Made by a program: the position numbers and the translations under genes. From Anaerococcus urinomassiliensis (GTDB taxonomy: Bacteria; Bacillota; Clostridia; Tissierellales; Peptoniphilaceae): a DNA stretch of 64,000 nt. Under the pieces are notes generated by a model. The model saw nothing but the letters and a program-made list of their open reading frames with translations. It made no database searches and was not told where the DNA came from. The stretch spans positions 1,490,689 through 1,554,688 of the forward strand of contig NZ_LT635782.1 in assembly GCF_900128425.1 (NCBI RefSeq), given 5' to 3'. Shown here piece by piece: positions 26,220 to 35,402 of this stretch. Position 1 is the stretch's first letter. Each line of letters opens with the position of its first letter.

Positions 26220-26879
26220 ATGTCTTTAATTCTTGCAGTTGATGACGAGCTAGATATGCTTGATTTAATAGAAAATATTTTGAAAAAGAACAACCATCAA
26301 GTCGATGTATATCAAAACCCTTTAGACATTGACTATAGCAAACTTAGTAAATATGATTTGATTCTACTTGATGTGATGATGCCAGGTATTGACGGAATTA
26401 GTTTCTGTAAGGAGATTCGAGGAAAAGTAGACTGCCCTATTCTTTTTTTAACAGCGAAAACTATGGAAGAAGATATAGTTGAAGGCTTATTAATTGGTGG
26501 TGATGATTACATCACAAAACCATTCGGTGCAGCAGAATTGTTAGCTCGTATAGAAGCACATTTAAGACGAGAAAAAAGAGAACGACACACTAGTTTAAAT
26601 CTTGGTGAAATTCGATTTGATTTATCTTCAAATGAAGTTTTTGTAGTGGAGGAAAAAGTTCATTTAACAAAATCTGAGTATCAGATTTCAGAATTACTAG
26701 CAAAAAGAAAAGGACAAGTATTTTCAAGAGATCAAATATACGAGCTTATCTTTGGATTTGATGGTATAGGAGATGCATCTGCAATATCAGAACATATAAA
26801 AAATATTAGGGCAAAGTTTCAAAAATATGGAAAAAATCCAATTGAAACAGTATGGGGAATAGGATATAAATGGAATTAA
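26220..26879 (+). CDS. OmpR-family response regulator
   Basis: A 219-residue regulator: a receiver domain (phospho-acceptor Asp about 51 in LILLDVMMPG, conserved Lys in YITKPFGAAE about 100) and a C-terminal winged helix (LTKSEYQISELLAKRKGQVF ... IKNIRAKF). Start ATG 26220 is chosen over an upstream ATG because the AGAGGTG ribosome site precedes it. It overlaps the kinase gene by 10 nt. It is the likely activator of the adjacent transporter operon. Confidence 0.9.
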   Translation: MSLILAVDDELDMLDLIENILKKNNHQVDVYQNPLDIDYSKLSKYDLILLDVMMPGIDGISFCKEIRGKVDCPILFLTAKTMEEDIVEGLLIGGDDYITKPFGAAELLARIEAHLRREKRERHTSLNLGEIRFDLSSNEVFVVEEKVHLTKSEYQISELLAKRKGQVFSRDQIYELIFGFDGIGDASAISEHIKNIRAKFQKYGKNPIETVWGIGYKWN

Positions 26880-28249
26880 AATCAAAAGGTCAATCTCTTA
26901 AAAATATACTTTTTAAATATTTGTTAAGTATTGCACTAGGACTAGTAATCTCAGTTGGATTAATAATAGCTTTTATATCTGCTTCTTACCAATTTAAGTG
27001 GATATTTCCTGCGAACTATACTGAGAATTTAATTCTTGAAAAAAGGACAGATATTGCCTCTTCAAAAAATTTCGAAAAATCATTACTTCCAGATAATACA
27101 TCTTATCTATTTATATCAAAAGACGATAAAGTTATAGAAACAAATATGAATAAGAATATCCAAGATATAGCTTTTAACTATCATAATGGATCTGGTAATT
27201 CTAATTCCAACTTATCCTTTATGGAAATACAAAGATCAGATGGATATGTACTAGTAGCTTATAAGCTAAAACCTTATTATAGAAATCCTTGGATGCAAAA
27301 GCATCTACCACAAATAAATGTTTTATTACTAATCTTACTGATAATATTTTGTTTTATTAGTATTATTACTATCACATTAATTTGGGCAAAGAAAATATCG
27401 AAAGAATTGAATCCTTTGCTAGAAGCTTCGGAAGAAATTGGAAAACAAAACTTAGACTTCAAAGTTAAAAGGTCAAATATTCAAGAATTTAATGCCATAT
27501 TAGAAAGTTTAGAAAAAATGAAAGTAGGATTAAGTGAATCTTTAAGAACAAATTGGAGAGAGGAAGAGAAAAAAAGAAATCAGATTTCAGCATTAAGCCA
27601 TGATATAAAAACTCCAGTTTCAATTATAAAGGGAAACTCAGAATTATTAGGAGAAACAAACCTAACAGAAGAACAGCAAACATATCTAAATTATATTAGA
27701 AAAAACACAAGCCGTATTGATAAATATATCGAAACTTTAATGCTTGTTAATAAATCTAATCAAGCAAATGAATTAAACTTTACCCAAATTAGAGCAAAAG
27801 AATTTGTAGAAAACATTGAAAAACTTGCTAAAGAATTTACATCAACTTATAAGTTAAATCTTTTAGAAGATATTAACTATGATGATGATTTTTTAATAGT
27901 AGATTTAAAAAATTTTGAACGAGCCTTTCTAAATATTTTAAGTAATGCCGAGGAGCAAAGTCCTAAAAACTCAACTATTAAGTTAATTATATGTTCCAAA
28001 GCTGATAAGCTTCAAATATCAACATTAGATCAAGGACATGGATTTACAGATGAAGACCTATTATATGCTACAGATCAATTCTATCAAGGAGACAAAAGTA
28101 GGCATTCAAAAGAAAACTATGGAATCGGATTATTTGTTGCCGAACAAATTATTAAGATGCATGGAGGAAATCTTGTTATAGAAAATAGGACTGATACAAT
28201 AGGCGCAAAAGTCACTATATTATTACCTGTCAAGAATACTCTTATATAG
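26870..28249 (+). CDS. Sensor histidine kinase (lantibiotic-sensing type)
   Basis: A 459-residue kinase with two transmembrane segments (about 20-42 and 148-170) around an extracellular sensor of about 105 residues, a HAMP-like linker, an H-box SALSHDIKTPVSIIKGNSEL (His about 243), an N-box NILSNAEEQSP and G-boxes DQGHGF and YGIGLFVAEQI. It probably senses a cell-envelope-active peptide and phosphorylates the regulator encoded just before it. The stop codon lies inside a terminator hairpin. Confidence 0.9.
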   Translation: MELKSKGQSLKNILFKYLLSIALGLVISVGLIIAFISASYQFKWIFPANYTENLILEKRTDIASSKNFEKSLLPDNTSYLFISKDDKVIETNMNKNIQDIAFNYHNGSGNSNSNLSFMEIQRSDGYVLVAYKLKPYYRNPWMQKHLPQINVLLLILLIIFCFISIITITLIWAKKISKELNPLLEASEEIGKQNLDFKVKRSNIQEFNAILESLEKMKVGLSESLRTNWREEEKKRNQISALSHDIKTPVSIIKGNSELLGETNLTEEQQTYLNYIRKNTSRIDKYIETLMLVNKSNQANELNFTQIRAKEFVENIEKLAKEFTSTYKLNLLEDINYDDDFLIVDLKNFERAFLNILSNAEEQSPKNSTIKLIICSKADKLQISTLDQGHGFTDEDLLYATDQFYQGDKSRHSKENYGIGLFVAEQIIKMHGGNLVIENRTDTIGAKVTILLPVKNTLI

Positions 28250-28264
28250 GGTATTCTTTTTTTG
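28232..28264 (+). terminator. Terminator of the ABC transporter/two-component operon
   Basis: AAGAATAC and GTATTCTT arms flank an 11-base loop containing the kinase stop codon and are followed by TTTTTTT. Confidence 0.75.
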
Positions 28265-28289
28265 TATTCATAAATTATATATGAGAATA

Positions 28290-28590
28290 CTAAATTTTTT
28301 TCACTCTTAATAATGTAATCTATTACTAAATTAAGAGTTGATTTTATAGGATGTATTTTTGTAATTGCCATACTAAATACCATAACTTTCTTTTGATTTA
28401 TTAAGAAGTATGGAATGTATATCCCATATCTCTTTGATAATTTTTCTATTTGTTTATTCATTGATTCAATTTCATTTTTGTAAATAACACCAGTGGTATT
28501 AGTTGCTTTTGCAATCTGATTTATGTTATTTGTTGCATTTGAAAGTAACCATTTGAGATGTCTAAATAAAATAATCCTCATAATATGCAT
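28290..28590 (-). pseudogene. mobC-relaxase remnant
   Basis: A minus-strand frame contains the C-terminal half of a MobC-like protein (HLKWLLSNATNNINQIAKAT, then NTTGVIYKNEIESMNKQIE) running into a relaxase start (MAITKIHPIKSTLNLVIDYI, ATG at 28371) that breaks off after about 25 residues. The same two proteins exist complete at 36.2-37.2 kb (…NLNQIAKAANSTGAIYKDD and MAVTKIHPIKTTLKKAIDYI), which proves the relation. It shows that this island once had the same mobilization backbone. Confidence 0.75.
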
Positions 28591-28622
28591 GCAAAAAGAC
28601 CGCAGTCTAAAAACTACGATCT
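28591..28622 (-). terminator. Hairpin terminator near mob remnant
   Basis: AGATCGTAG and CTGCGGTCT arms (with G-U pairs) are followed by TTTTTG on the minus strand. Confidence 0.5.
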
Positions 28623-28760
28623 AATTTTTTGTCCAAATGTAAACCACTTGGAACTATTATTCAATTTATTCTTTTTTACTTCCAGTACCATTTGAGTACC
28701 AGTAGCCATTTTTCATTCTCTTTATAGCCTGTAATTAAGCCATTTTAGAAAATTTTGCGA

Positions 28761-28772
28761 TTATTCCCATTC
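28761..28772 (-). other. guaA-tail att core, copy 2 (far end of the mobilizable element)
   Basis: The minus strand reads ATCGAATGGGAATAATCG, which translates as IEWE-stop like the guaA C-terminus. Upstream bases do not match guaA. This is the pattern expected for the displaced attachment half-site of an element inserted into the guaA 3' end. It defines the 28.76-47.41 kb island. Confidence 0.65.
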
Positions 28773-28873
28773 GATATGTCCATTGATATTGTTTTGTGTA
28801 AATGGCATAAAATCAAGGTTTTTAATGTCTATTTTAGCCCTATTATCCATTTTATTTCTGTTTATCTGATTTT

Positions 28874-28894
28874 TTGCAAGCATATTGCAAGCAT
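28874..28894 (+). repeat. Island-end tandem repeat (integrase arm-site candidate), left copy
   Basis: Two TTGCAAGCAT units separated by one base. The same arrangement occurs at 47338-47358 just inside the other island end, in the same orientation. It is a likely integrase arm-binding site. Confidence 0.55.
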
Positions 28895-28906
28895 GAAGTC
28901 AAAAAT

Positions 28907-31081
28907 CTATAAGCTGTTTACAAAAGCTAAAATATCTGTTTTCTCCTTTCCCAACATATGATCGGTAATGTCAATTGCCGGCTGAAAAATACTCATATTA
29001 CCCTCAAAATGATTAAATTCATTCAACAAAGTTTTCTTTGTTGTAAGAAAAACTCTATTTTTTATATCCTCGCTATTTTTACTATTTTCAGGGAAAGCTT
29101 TTGAGATTATCTGTCCAAGTTGCCTAGCTCCACTCTTACTTTCAGTATCTATGTTATACTTTAATACCAATTTTTTCTCTATCAATAATCTTAGAAACAA
29201 ATAAGTAAATGAATGTATTAGTGTACGATTTAATAATGGATATTTCTCTTTATCAACAATTTCCTTTCCATCAACAGTTTTATTCAAAATATCATCAACA
29301 TTCACTTTATAATTATTAGGAATTATATTATTCTTATTCCCGAATAATTTTATATAACATTCCGCTATATCAACTGTATTTGTTTTATATCCATGCATTA
29401 ATTGGGTTAGATTTTCTTTAATATCATTATCATTAATAATTGTTGAATATCCTCTCATAAAAGGAATTAACGAAATCAAAAATAATTCTACGTCTTCTAT
29501 GTGTTCATAAATCTTTTCTCTAAATGTTTTTAACAACTCATCAAGGTTAATAAGCATATCACGTTCATCAAAATTTAATGCTATAAACCCATTTTCTTCA
29601 TTTTCTGTGTTATTGAATAAAAATAACTTAAAACATTTTTTAAATTGTCCATCTAAAAGTCTTAATAGATCTACATTATGAGTTAAAATAACCCTTTTCT
29701 TATTCTGTAATATCTTAACTATTGCATAGGCTATTTTATTTTTATAAATAGAATCAAAGCTAGAAATAGGATCATCTAGTATTATAATTGGTTTGTCAGA
29801 GTTTTTTGCTTTCAAAAATTCAAATGTTAATGATAGAAAATTTTGTTCTCCGGAACTTAATGGCAATTCTTCTCTGTTAATCCCAAGAAAATCTTTATTC
29901 TCTAAAACAATTTTTATATTCTTCTTATCATCTCTAATTATCTGCAGTTTCTTACTCATATTGTTGCTAATAATCTGCTCAATATATAAAAAATCTTCCT
30001 CTGTAATTTCTGGCTTCTGATTTATCAATTTTTGATATTCTTCATTTTTTATTTTTATATCAGAAGATTTATAAAGTTGTACCAATTCCTTTATTACCTT
30101 GTTCGCAAATATATTCTTATATTCTTTAATCGACTCTTTAAGTAACAAAACGTCACTTAAATTTCCTGTTTCAATTGCATCTAGCATAATATCCTTTATT
30201 CTAAACGGATCTTTTTCACTTATATTAGCAATTATCTTTTCAACAATTTTTTTAGTCTTTGCATCTAATGTCTTTATAATTTCTTCCTTATTTTTGGATT
30301 TTTTATTTAATAAATTTTCAGAATCAATTCCATTTGAATCACAAACTATACACTGATCTTTGTAGCTGAAACGTGAAAGTATCTTTATGGCTTCTGTATT
30401 CTCCTCTATCTCCTTAATATGAGAATTATTAGCTAACTTACTTGTATCTATCGTTTCAATTTCAATAATAAGGGGATTCTTTTCTGATAAATCAGAAATG
30501 ATATAATCTAGCTTGGCCTGTTCATAGTCAGGAATGGTTATTTGAGTATGCTTTTCCAATTCCGAAATATAAGTATCCACGCCAGTTTTAGAACCTTTAC
30601 TTCTGTTATTCATTAAATCTTTAATTATATTTTGAATACTTGTCCATTCAGAAAAGCAATCTATCGATTTACTACTGCTTGAAGATACACTGTAATTACT
30701 TTTTAAGATAGAAATGCTTTCAGTGCAAAGTCTATTATATTCATTTGCTATATATTCCTGTAATTCAAATTCTTTTTTTATGTCATCTCCTAATAAAAAA
30801 TCTTTCGTTTCACCTTGTATGATATTTCTGTTATTTTGATCGTTAATCACAAAAAATTGAGAGCCATCCGTATACTCTTTCCCATCATAAGTATACTTTA
30901 CTTTTGTTCCCTTTTCGGATGATAAAACCTTTACTAAGCTTGTTTTACCAGTTCCATTAGGACCATAAATTACAGAAATTCCTTCTCTGGAAAAATCTAT
31001 TTCATTATTTCTAATAAACTTTTTATAATCTGATACAAAAATATCTTCATTTTCAATTTTTTCAAAAATAATCTTCGCCAT
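28907..31081 (-). CDS. AAA_13/RloC-like ATPase of the restriction operon
   Basis: A 724-residue ABC/SMC-like ATPase: Walker A VIYGPNGTGKTSLVKVL (about 37-53), a central region with CIVC (about 243) resembling a zinc hook, signature LSSGEQNFLSL (about 408), Walker B IIILDDPISSFDS (about 429) and H-loop ILTHN (about 465). The C-terminal 200 residues (IPFMRGYS, then NRTLIHSFTYLFLR, then LLNEFNHFEG) follow the pattern of AAA_13 anti-phage proteins. Relatives such as RloC and PrrC are tRNA-anticodon nucleases triggered by phage or DNA damage, but a nuclease triad is not clearly identifiable here. It starts 26 nt after the endonuclease gene with ribosome site AGGAGG and is the last gene of the operon. 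Confidence 0.72.
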   Translation of the reverse strand: MAKIIFEKIENEDIFVSDYKKFIRNNEIDFSREGISVIYGPNGTGKTSLVKVLSSEKGTKVKYTYDGKEYTDGSQFFVINDQNNRNIIQGETKDFLLGDDIKKEFELQEYIANEYNRLCTESISILKSNYSVSSSSSKSIDCFSEWTSIQNIIKDLMNNRSKGSKTGVDTYISELEKHTQITIPDYEQAKLDYIISDLSEKNPLIIEIETIDTSKLANNSHIKEIEENTEAIKILSRFSYKDQCIVCDSNGIDSENLLNKKSKNKEEIIKTLDAKTKKIVEKIIANISEKDPFRIKDIMLDAIETGNLSDVLLLKESIKEYKNIFANKVIKELVQLYKSSDIKIKNEEYQKLINQKPEITEEDFLYIEQIISNNMSKKLQIIRDDKKNIKIVLENKDFLGINREELPLSSGEQNFLSLTFEFLKAKNSDKPIIILDDPISSFDSIYKNKIAYAIVKILQNKKRVILTHNVDLLRLLDGQFKKCFKLFLFNNTENEENGFIALNFDERDMLINLDELLKTFREKIYEHIEDVELFLISLIPFMRGYSTIINDNDIKENLTQLMHGYKTNTVDIAECYIKLFGNKNNIIPNNYKVNVDDILNKTVDGKEIVDKEKYPLLNRTLIHSFTYLFLRLLIEKKLVLKYNIDTESKSGARQLGQIISKAFPENSKNSEDIKNRVFLTTKKTLLNEFNHFEGNMSIFQPAIDITDHMLGKEKTDILAFVNSL

Positions 31082-31107
31082 CTTTATTCCTCCTAAAATT
31101 ATAAATA

Positions 31108-33090
31108 TTATGCTTCATACTCCCCAGTAGCCTCTTTTATCATCCCATCATGCCAATCTAACGTCTCTAATGGCATTTCATGGTATTTGTCAAAGACTTC
31201 ATACAGATACTTATACTTAACTTTATTCTCAATTATTTTCTTAAGAGAATCTGTATCCATTGAAATAATCTTCATCCCTGTAATTGTTTCATTATCTCTT
31301 TTATAAGGAATAATTTTTCTATACCTAAAGTCATTAACTACATTATCATCCAGATAAGTGCTAACGAATAAGCTGTAATCGAATGGATTATTAAATCTAA
31401 TCCTATAATCTCCTAAATGTCTTGAAACAGGCTCCATTTCCATTCTTCTTTGATTGTTTCCATCTGCAAGGGTTGCTTCAAGCAATAATGAATGTTTCGG
31501 ATAAGATGTACACGCTTCATATTCATATATAATGTCTGCATAACCTCCAGCTGCATGTGTCTTAGGTAATAAATTTGCTTCTAATGATAGCTTCATGAAA
31601 TCCAAAATATTTCCTTGTCTTTCACTCACTTTGTACCATATAATTCCAAAAATATATTCAAATATAGTCGGTACTGCAGCTTCATCTGTAACAAGTTCTT
31701 CAATCCTTTTATCATCACGTTGCTCAAAACAATTTAATAACTCTATAAGCACAGAATCATTAAATTTCTTATCAATCAAAGTATTAAATCTTCTATATCT
31801 CTCATCATTTATATAAATTGCAGCTTGTTCAGGATTCTTAATTGTAATTCCTAAATCTTTACTTAAAGCTGCATATACTTTGCTAATATCTAACTTGAAT
31901 GCTTCTGATATAGTTTCAAGTTGGACATCAGATCTTAGATTATTATCTCTACTAAAAGTTTCTGTATACAGAACATCAATAATTTCTTTAAAATAATACT
32001 TTGGAATCATATCCAACTTAATCATACGATCTTCAAAAATTAGAACATCTGTAATATTAAAATATCTTCTATTTAAATCAAAATAATCAGATAAAGTCGC
32101 CATTGCTTTAAAAACATGTAAATGTTTAAAAAACACTTCTTTTAGTTCTGTTTCATTTTTACAGTTCATAAATGGGCATTGTTTGTGAATTGAAGACTTC
32201 CCATTTTTTCTTACAACACCAATATTGGTTGTTTTAAATAGTAAACTTCTCCACAACGTTCCAGGTTTTTGATTTATATTCTTTGCAGAATTTAATAGGG
32301 ATTCATAATCGCTTTTCCCATCAAGAAATACTTTCTTTAAATTCTCATATAATTTATAGTAAGGCTTGTCATAACTTCTGCTTTTACGATTCATTCCCAC
32401 TAAACATATTAGATTTTCATCAACATCCGAAGTAATAAATTCTTCTTGTGCAAGTTTGTAGTTTTCCATTTGCATAAGCCTCTTATAAATTATTTCTTCC
32501 GGCAAAATTTTACCTTCTCGATATAATTTAATATCCGATATGATTTGTTTTGCACTTTCTTCATCTCTAATTAGCGGAACAAAATAAGTAAACTCGTCAT
32601 AACTTAAAAACTCAAGTTCCGTCAGGCACTTTACAACCGCAATAAACGGTCTAACGATACTACCACTTACATCTATACTTGTTTTAAGAAGCTGTTTTAG
32701 ATAGATAAAGCTATCTCTATTAATATTAAACACATTATTGGTTTCAAAATCCCCACTACTTGTTATTTTAAGGAGTTCTCTTCCTGCATCCGTAATCAAT
32801 CTATCTTCTGTAATTAAACCAATATCAACCAATCCTGATGTTTTTTCTCTGGCATCTTTGTCTTTCCTTTTCGCCTCACCTGTTAAGAAGGATTTATTTT
32901 TCATGAAATCATAATATTTTTCTTGTAATTCATTATTCCAATTCCATTTAGATTTTTTTATGACTTCATTATAAAACTCATCAAGAAGCAATAATTGTGC
33001 CTCTATTTTTAAATTTAATTTTGCAGTTCTAAAACTTGTAGTTCCTATAACCCAACAAAAACTTTGATAAGGAATACTTTTATTAACCAT
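31108..33090 (-). CDS. AlwI-family type II restriction endonuclease
   Basis: A 660-residue protein resembling AlwI-type (type IIS-like) endonucleases. The C-terminal nuclease core shows HAAGGYADIIYEYE (Asp about 519), then HSLLLEATLADGNNQRRMEM (Glu about 535), a PD-(D/E)XK-like arrangement, followed by EPVSRHLGDYRIRF. The N-terminal part (WVIGTTSFRTAKLNLKIEAQ) is also family-typical. The ATG follows the methyltransferase TAA directly (TAAATG). AlwI itself recognises the asymmetric site GGATC; the specificity of this enzyme cannot be read from the sequence. The partner methyltransferase has two fused catalytic domains, as an asymmetric site requires. Confidence 0.75.
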   Translation of the reverse strand: MVNKSIPYQSFCWVIGTTSFRTAKLNLKIEAQLLLLDEFYNEVIKKSKWNWNNELQEKYYDFMKNKSFLTGEAKRKDKDAREKTSGLVDIGLITEDRLITDAGRELLKITSSGDFETNNVFNINRDSFIYLKQLLKTSIDVSGSIVRPFIAVVKCLTELEFLSYDEFTYFVPLIRDEESAKQIISDIKLYREGKILPEEIIYKRLMQMENYKLAQEEFITSDVDENLICLVGMNRKSRSYDKPYYKLYENLKKVFLDGKSDYESLLNSAKNINQKPGTLWRSLLFKTTNIGVVRKNGKSSIHKQCPFMNCKNETELKEVFFKHLHVFKAMATLSDYFDLNRRYFNITDVLIFEDRMIKLDMIPKYYFKEIIDVLYTETFSRDNNLRSDVQLETISEAFKLDISKVYAALSKDLGITIKNPEQAAIYINDERYRRFNTLIDKKFNDSVLIELLNCFEQRDDKRIEELVTDEAAVPTIFEYIFGIIWYKVSERQGNILDFMKLSLEANLLPKTHAAGGYADIIYEYEACTSYPKHSLLLEATLADGNNQRRMEMEPVSRHLGDYRIRFNNPFDYSLFVSTYLDDNVVNDFRYRKIIPYKRDNETITGMKIISMDTDSLKKIIENKVKYKYLYEVFDKYHEMPLETLDWHDGMIKEATGEYEA

Positions 33091-35259
33091 TTACTCATTC
33101 CTCCAGTCCACCGGATAATTAGTAATTAAAACTTCTTCGGATATACTATTTTTGTTTTTTCTGTGATAATTGCTATTTGAATAACTTTTATTTAGACGAT
33201 TGCAGTGGTACCCCCTACTTTCAATCCAATTACATAAAATATCATTTCTTTTATTTTTACTTTCCAAAACATTAGATAAGGCAAAACTAAAACCTTTTTC
33301 ATTGGCTTCATCCAAAAATTTAAGTAAAGCTTTTTCTTCTATTTCAGTCCACATGCCATTTTCATTATATGTTGCATTTGTAATCAAATAAGGTGGATCA
33401 CAATAAATAAAAGTCTCCTGAGAAAAATCATCTAACGAAATTTCTCTAAAATCCTTTTTCAAAAACTGAATGTCCTTGCTTTTCAATTCCTCGGAAAATA
33501 ACACAAGTTTACTTCTCATTTTGGAATTAAAATCTCTCTTACCTACCGGAAGATTAAAAAGTCCCTTTCGATTAAACCTAATCTGATTATTAAAAGAGAA
33601 CACCATAAGTACATACAGCATTGGATAATCTATTTCTCCAGCAAGAACTTTAGCATTAAAATCATCTCTTAACTTGAGAAATCTTCCTTTATTGTATTCG
33701 GCTAAGCCTCTACTACTATCACAATCATAATAAGAATACCCATATAATGATGTATTGGATAAATTATACGCCTCAATAATATTGTCTATTTGTTTTAATA
33801 AAGCATCAGTATCAGTGTCTTTTATACATTCAATTAAATCTATCAATTTTTCATTCGTATCATTAAAAAAAACTTTTGAAGAAGATGAATTTATTCCAAC
33901 ATTTCCTCCTCCGGCAAACAAATCTAAAAATACTTCCTTTTCATGAAATAAAGGTTTCAACTGTTCTAGCAACTTAAATTTTCCACCTGTATAATTAAAC
34001 GGGCAAGGTATATTAATTTTCTTTTTTTCTTCCCTAAATACTTCACATAAAAATAGTCTTTCTTTATTATCTTTTATATCTGATTTTCCAGTCGAAAAAC
34101 TCTTATAGTCTGATTCAAATATAGTAACTTTCCCCTTTTTATTAAGAATTCTCATAATATCTTCATCCGATATTTTCGCATTGGATCTATCATTTCCCTT
34201 GTTTGACATATTGTTATATGAAAGCAGAATATATTTTGCATCAGCATTTTCAATAAGCTCCTCAAATGATTTTGTAGCTGAAATCATGCAATAATCACTT
34301 TTAAGAGAAGTTCTATCCATCTTTCTTGCAACACCATAAACTTTAGGTTTTTCCCATCGTGCCACATTTTCAAGTAAATGATATGCATCACAATATTGCC
34401 TTGAATTATATGGAGGATCTAAGTATAACAAATCTCCCTTAATATTTTTAATTAGTTTGTTTGCGTCTAGGTTATAACAAACATTATTGGAATTAATGGA
34501 TTTTTCAGGCAACAAAACATTCAATACTAAAGTTTTTTCAAAATCGACATTCTTTCTATACGCATCGTAATGTCCAACTGTATTTGCAATCTTATCCATC
34601 GCATATAGAAGCGATGTAATCATTATTGCATATTCCTTAAAATTTATTTCTTTATTTTTATACTTTGCTTCTATATCTTCTCTTATATATCCTATCTTGC
34701 TACAATCATCAGCAGAAAAAAAAGTATCTGCGAAATTTTCTCGCATATAATTATTTTCTTTTGTTTTAACTTGATTATAGTCGTATATAAGCTCAATTAT
34801 CTTTTTGCTTGAATATTTTTCATATCCAAACCATGCATAATTGGAAATATAATTACTATAAAGTAAATCATTTGTGATAAGCATTTTATCCTTAAAAGTA
34901 TTCGTAACTGCACCGGTCCCACTAAATATGTCAATAACAATATTTACACCTTTGCAATTTTCATCAACTGTTTTTCTTATAAAATCAGAAAGAGAATATT
35001 TATTTCCTAAATATCTTCTATTATTTATATAGGATTGTTTTAATCCTAATTTAGATATTAAATATTCTGTATCATTCTTATTTTGTAAAACATCTATGTG
35101 CAAAAATCTTTTTATAGTTTTAACTGTGTTTTCATCCCAAAAGTACCTTCCTGTATCACTTCTCGGAATTAAAATATTTTCTTTATCTATTAATTTATAT
35201 AAATATGACTTAGAAATGTCTAACTCTTTTATTACATCAGTAACATTAAGACTTGCCAT
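33091..35259 (-). CDS. Fused two-domain adenine-specific DNA methyltransferase (D12 class)
   Basis: A 722-residue protein with three parts. An N-terminal MerR/excisionase-like helix-turn-helix (about 1-50, VTDVIKELDISKSYLYKLID) comes first. Methyltransferase domain 1 has motif I VIDIFSGTGAV (about 107) and motif IV YLDPPYNSRQY (about 278). Domain 2 has FNYTGGKFKLLEQL (about 420), motif I FLDLFAGGGNVG (about 445) and motif IV IYCDPPYLITN (about 620). Two D12 domains in one chain are known from M.FokI-type enzymes, which methylate both strands of an asymmetric site. Start ATG 35259 has an AGGAGG site; a longer frame to 35280 does not. It is the first gene of the restriction operon. Confidence 0.88.
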   Translation of the reverse strand: MASLNVTDVIKELDISKSYLYKLIDKENILIPRSDTGRYFWDENTVKTIKRFLHIDVLQNKNDTEYLISKLGLKQSYINNRRYLGNKYSLSDFIRKTVDENCKGVNIVIDIFSGTGAVTNTFKDKMLITNDLLYSNYISNYAWFGYEKYSSKKIIELIYDYNQVKTKENNYMRENFADTFFSADDCSKIGYIREDIEAKYKNKEINFKEYAIMITSLLYAMDKIANTVGHYDAYRKNVDFEKTLVLNVLLPEKSINSNNVCYNLDANKLIKNIKGDLLYLDPPYNSRQYCDAYHLLENVARWEKPKVYGVARKMDRTSLKSDYCMISATKSFEELIENADAKYILLSYNNMSNKGNDRSNAKISDEDIMRILNKKGKVTIFESDYKSFSTGKSDIKDNKERLFLCEVFREEKKKINIPCPFNYTGGKFKLLEQLKPLFHEKEVFLDLFAGGGNVGINSSSSKVFFNDTNEKLIDLIECIKDTDTDALLKQIDNIIEAYNLSNTSLYGYSYYDCDSSRGLAEYNKGRFLKLRDDFNAKVLAGEIDYPMLYVLMVFSFNNQIRFNRKGLFNLPVGKRDFNSKMRSKLVLFSEELKSKDIQFLKKDFREISLDDFSQETFIYCDPPYLITNATYNENGMWTEIEEKALLKFLDEANEKGFSFALSNVLESKNKRNDILCNWIESRGYHCNRLNKSYSNSNYHRKNKNSISEEVLITNYPVDWRNE

Positions 35260-35299
35260 CTTTATTCCTCCTTGCCACATTTTAATCTATTCAGTAGAC

Positions 35300-35308
35300 A
35301 TTATAGCA
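35300..35308 (-). promoter_or_regulatory. Extended -10 promoter of the restriction operon
   Basis: TGCTATAAT on the minus strand lies about 40 bases upstream of the methyltransferase start. It is an extended -10 with a perfect TATAAT. The -35 is weak. Confidence 0.5.
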
Positions 35309-35366
35309 TATTTTACGCAAATTTTCCAGATTTTCAGCAAAAAATCAGATGCTAATTGCATCAAAA

Positions 35367-35393
35367 ATGGAGAGCATCTTCTATAATACTCTC
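35367..35393 (-). terminator. Terminator after the relaxase gene
   Basis: GGAGAG and CTCTCC arms around a loop, followed by ATTTTTG on the minus strand. It separates the mobilization and restriction transcription units. Confidence 0.6.
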
Positions 35394-35402
35394 CATGTAT
35401 CT

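Noticed and set aside
28678..28740. Short minus-strand frame ending NGYWYSNGTGSKKE, resembling a choline/cell-wall-binding tail
   Set aside because: About 20 codons without a start site; too short to support.
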